Assembly: GCA_003116975.1 (NCBI GenBank)
Contig: BGKB01000009.1
Location: 1 to 64,000, forward strand
Source: Aurantiochytrium sp. KH105
Lineage: Eukaryota; Sar; Bigyra; Thraustochytrida; Thraustochytriidae
Direction of reading: 5' to 3'
Length of the DNA: 64,000 nucleotides
The translations under genes and the position numbers were made by a program. Below the pieces are notes generated by a model, which saw only the letters and a list, made by a program, of their open reading frames with translations, had not been told where the DNA came from and did no database searches. This document shows, one piece after another, positions 61,101 to 64,000 of this stretch. Position 1 is the first letter of the stretch. Every line of letters starts with the position of its first letter.

Positions 61101-62215
61101 TGCACCTCTTCGAGGAGCAAGGTCTCTATTACAAGGATCGCATCATGTTTGTCGCGGAATGTGATTCTCGGTTTCAGCCTTGGGACCCAAGCCATGTGCC
61201 GATCCTGGCCTCATTTCACCATGGATCAGAAATTTCCGAAGACCCTTTTCCGAGTTTTTGCGATGAGTTGGAAAGTCTGCCCTCCGGGCACTCTTTTGTT
61301 GAGGTCTTGAAAAGAGCTGCGGAGAACGCCCGCAGCCTCGAGGACAAAGAAGACTCTTTCTTGGATCAAGTGCGCCAAATTATGGAAGAAGCCAAAGAAG
61401 CAGGCAGCGCTTCTGTCTCAGCGGACAACGGGATCAAAGAAAACCTCGACCTAATGGTTGGATTGGAAAATCTTGGGTTAGATTCCGTTCATGTTCTGAC
61501 CACGGTGAGAAGTGCGCTGAGCGAATGCATGAAAATTCCTTATCGACGTCGAAAGTTCGAAGAGGATGCGATGCTTGGACGCATAGCAAAGTTCGGAGGT
61601 TACGAGCATCATCGCCAGGATGACGAAGTCGTTTGCAAGCATAATAAGCAAACCTTGCATGTTGCGGTTGTCGGGCGCAAGGAATCTCAAATCGAGAAAG
61701 AGTTGCGCAACATGCTAACAAATGAAGGGGTGAGAACCTGTGATTCTTCTCAGGCCCACGTACTTATTGTGGTTTTGGAGTATGGCTGCCACCAAAGCGT
61801 AAAGGATGCATGGGGAGAGATGAGGAAGGTTCGTAAAAGCAAAGAAAATAGTAAAACAGAGGAGACAAGGATGCCGATTCTCACGGTCGCGGCTGATCAT
61901 GATTGGGATTTTTCATCAGATTTCAAACCTTTTATTCAAGACGAAGAATTAGTATCGTCGCTAACATTTTCTGAGGCGGTGATATGGCGAGACGTAGATT
62001 TCATTCAGAAGAGCAAACGATATGACAGTCACGAGAGCGAACGGGGAGCTGAACAAGAAGTGGATATAGAAAAACAAGAAGAGCGTCTCAAGAATTTAAA
62101 GACGGAGAAAGCGCTCCGAAAATGTTCTGGGTACGATAGTGAACACGAAAAGGAGGCTCTTATCCGAGAAATTTGCCAGCGTGTCAGGGCGCTGTACAAA
62201 CCTGAAAACGGTTGA
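58195..62215 (+). CDS. LRR-protein kinase-TIR receptor-like protein, four exons
   Basis: Exons 58195-58451, 58522-58605, 58709-58792 and 58861-62215 join to 1,259 residues. All three GT-AG introns (70, 103, 68 nt) are phase 2, with GTAAGT donors. Exons 2 and 3 are both 84 nt, each one 28-residue LRR (NLDGEEIEDDMAKLLADALC; SLRNAKISPKGASSVLRVLE). The kinase (about 350-640) has VALKF with K376, HGDVKPRN with D479, DLD at 538-540 in place of DFG, GYVSPELAKW and DVWGFGVLLYQML, so it is probably active. A TIR-like domain (about 810-930) reads SYHFFLSHAQAEA, RAWIDMNATEITPLAMRHGI and FRPFCLAELYTA, with E884 at the usual catalytic-Glu place. A second alpha/beta domain (about 1074-1190, LHVAVVGRKESQIEKELRNM) may be a degenerate TIR. 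No signal peptide or membrane segment is seen, so it is cytosolic. The start is the first ATG; upstream frame begins with TTG. Confidence 0.88.
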
Positions 62216-63585
62216 GGTACTCATGGATTCTCCAATTGGTAATGTGAGCTCAATCTGTCATTTTCTTTTGTATTTTCGACGTCTCTACCTTTACAATGAC
62301 CAAAATCTAACACCAACTGTAAACCAGCTGTTTTTCTTTCGAAAATTGACGACCTCTGCTGGGTGAAGAAGGCCTCGAGGCCTTTCTTCATCCCAAACAA
62401 AGCAAAAGTGCAGTCATGGCGTTCTTTCATTCTTGTTTTTTTTTTTTCCTTGAAAAGGGGTTGCGAAAACGTCGCTGACACCGAAGTTGTGAAATCAAGC
62501 TCGCATCTTTGCAAACGGTCTTTGTTCATTGGCCCTACGAGTTCATGCAGTCGTGCGGTCTGCCACGAGCTACAACGAGAATCAGAGGGTGGATGCAAAG
62601 ATGTCCTGTTACAAACAAAAAACAATAATAATGAAAAAGACGGGCGATGCGCTCAGGGCGTTTGCAGGAAAATAGCCGGATAAAATGTACTTTGCAAAAA
62701 AACCACCATTCTATACCAATACTATACATGCCCTTTTGTGCGTCTACTGTGTGGCGGGGTATATACATGATTGCTACTCTCCGACGGGTGTGTGGTGCGC
62801 ACATTCTCCTGCGCTCAGCTGCAGCATTGTCGGCGCTGCTGCTGGCAGGCCAAGCATACCCGGCGTCTCCCTCTCTCTCTCACTCTCTTTCTCTTCATAG
62901 TAGCGAGTGGTGGCGGCCGCGCCGCCACTTCCGTGGCAAAGGTGCGACTGCTCGCCGCCTTTGTGTGTACGTAAAGACGACCAAGGCTCGTGCCCGTGGC
63001 GTCCTTCCCGCGCCACAGCCGCTCGCGCGGCTCTGGTCGCGGCAACCGTCGTGGCCCTCGCAGCGCCTCGCGACGCAGCCTGCGAGCCGCAAACCTCCCC
63101 GAGTGCTCAAGACACGGACGGCCTCGGGCTTGGCCTCGGCCCCGACGAAAGGTGGTAGCGGAGCCCGAGCAGCCAGAAACAAGCAGAGCTCGCAAGAACA
63201 GGAACCCGAAGGTCGAAAAGAGCCCGAGCGGCGTCTCGTCTCCTCGCTTCCCCTCTCGGCGCGAAGCCTTTCGCCGCAAGCAAACGTCACCGTCGCCCTC
63301 AGCGTCTGCGCGAGCCTCGGCAGAAGCGGCGGCGGCAGCGTCGGGCGGCTGCGAGGCGGTCCGTCCTGCGCAGCTTTATCGTCACCATCATCATCCATCA
63401 TCATCGTCGTCATAATCGTCGGTCGCGCAGATCGGAAACGAGGGCACGCAACGCGAGCGCGCGTCGGTCGCGCGTGCGCGTGCGCGGAGCGGGCGGGCGG
63501 GCGCGGCGAGGGCGCGCGGCGGGCGCGGGCGGCGCGGAGGCGCGGGCGCGCGCACGCGCGGGGAGCCGCGGGCGCGAAGGCGAGC
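62216..63585. other. 1.4-kb gene-free region
   Basis: AT-rich to about 62760 (probable 3' flank of the kinase-TIR gene), then increasingly GC-rich. Frames on both strands between 62800 and 63560 are Arg/Ala/Ser-rich without domains, so I call none. A CATCATCATC run lies near 63383-63405. It should include the promoter of the gene starting at 63586. Confidence 0.45.
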
Positions 63586-64000
63586 ATGGCGCGCATGGCG
63601 GAGATGGCCGACATCAGCAGGCCAGGACTCGCCGCCGCGCGGAGGAGACCCCGCGCGAGGACGCCGCCGCCGACGCCGCCGCGCGCGGGGAGGGCGCGCG
63701 CGGGCGGCGCGGCGCGGAGAAACCCCGAGCGGGAAATGCGGAGGAGGCCGGCGCCGGCCAGGAGAAGGAGGAAGGCGAGGGGCGGAGGCGACCGCCGCAC
63801 GGGCCGCGCCTGGGCTGCCGCGGTGGCGGCGCTCGTCACGGCCCTCGCCGCACTCGCGCTCGTCGGGGAGGCGGGCTTGGCGCAGGCCTTGCAGCCTGCC
63901 CGACGAGCGGCGCAAGACTCGAACAGCAGTATCAAGGTGACGCTGCAACTCCTGAGCGGCCTGTCGACGTACGACGAGGGCGAACGCACGTGGCTCGGGA
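63586..64000 (+). CDS. N-terminal part of a membrane-anchored protein, cut by the window end
   Basis: From ATG 63586 (further in-frame ATGs at 63595 and 63604) the frame stays open for 138 codons to the window edge. The first 80 residues are Arg/Pro/Ala-rich and strongly basic. A hydrophobic stretch (about 83-105, AWAAAVAALVTALAALALVG) follows, then SNSSIKVTLQLLSGLSTYDE. Basic N-terminus, one hydrophobic segment, then a polar domain suggests a type II membrane protein or a long signal anchor; the NSS sequence could be glycosylated. The family is not recognisable from this fragment. Very high GC makes the start uncertain, but the shift from Arg/Pro-rich to an ordinary amino-acid mix supports real coding. 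Confidence 0.5.
   Translation, partial: MARMAEMADISRPGLAAARRRPRARTPPPTPPRAGRARAGGAARRNPEREMRRRPAPARRRRKARGGGDRRTGRAWAAAVAALVTALAALALVGEAGLAQALQPARRAAQDSNSSIKVTLQLLSGLSTYDEGERTWLG

Noticed and set aside
62895-63989. 364-codon minus-strand frame at the right edge
   Set aside because: Extremely Arg/Ala/Pro-rich and antisense to the better-looking + strand frame from 63586.

Overview
This is nuclear DNA from a GC-rich eukaryote with few introns. The genes include ISWI, a TFIIH subunit, a U4/U6.U5 snRNP protein, the SSU-processome factor Utp25 and a LYR-motif mitochondrial protein. Most are single long open frames; two have clear GT-AG introns. Large C2 proteins, an AP2-domain factor outside plants, 2OG oxygenases, TIR/NACHT/WD40 proteins and simple repeats between genes fit a stramenopile, most likely a thraustochytrid (Labyrinthulomycetes). 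That assignment is inference from gene style, not from a marker gene.

Layout. 1-1.6 kb: no gene. 1.6-12.9 kb: a bubblegum-type acyl-CoA synthetase (-) diverges from a ~2,580-residue multi-C2 membrane protein (+). 12.9-18.5 kb: GC-rich, repeat-rich DNA without a supportable gene. 18.5-27.6 kb: an AP2-domain poly-Q protein, Utp25 and a PPP phosphatase, all on +. 28-30.3 kb: SNRNP27 (-) diverges from a tautomerase-like protein fused to a Cys-rich domain resembling the PiggyBac transposase tail. 31.2-40.7 kb: ISWI, a two-pass membrane protein (possibly C1orf43/NICE-3-like), an EF-hand protein and a MED9-like protein, all on +. 40.9-44.2 kb: a 2OG-Fe(II) oxygenase and TFIIH p52, both on -.

44.7-62.2 kb is the most unusual part. 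It holds three large proteins with TIR-like domains: a TIR-like/11xTPR protein (-); an NLR-like protein with three TIR-like domains, NACHT and about 18 WD40 repeats (-); and, head-to-head with it, a spliced LRR-kinase-TIR protein (+). Glycerate kinase and a two-exon LYR protein lie between them. The first WD40 repeats of the NLR-like gene are nearly identical 120-bp units, two of them exactly identical. Their differences concentrate just after the Gly-His motif, as in fungal HET-type NLRs that evolve by repeat reshuffling. This looks like a candidate innate-immunity or self/non-self locus.

The window ends inside a new + strand gene (from 63586) encoding an Arg/Pro-rich N-terminus and one membrane segment. 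I saw no tRNA, rRNA, CRISPR or intact transposon. Several open frames extend upstream of the first ATG through TTG or GTG codons; starts below were moved to the first credible ATG.
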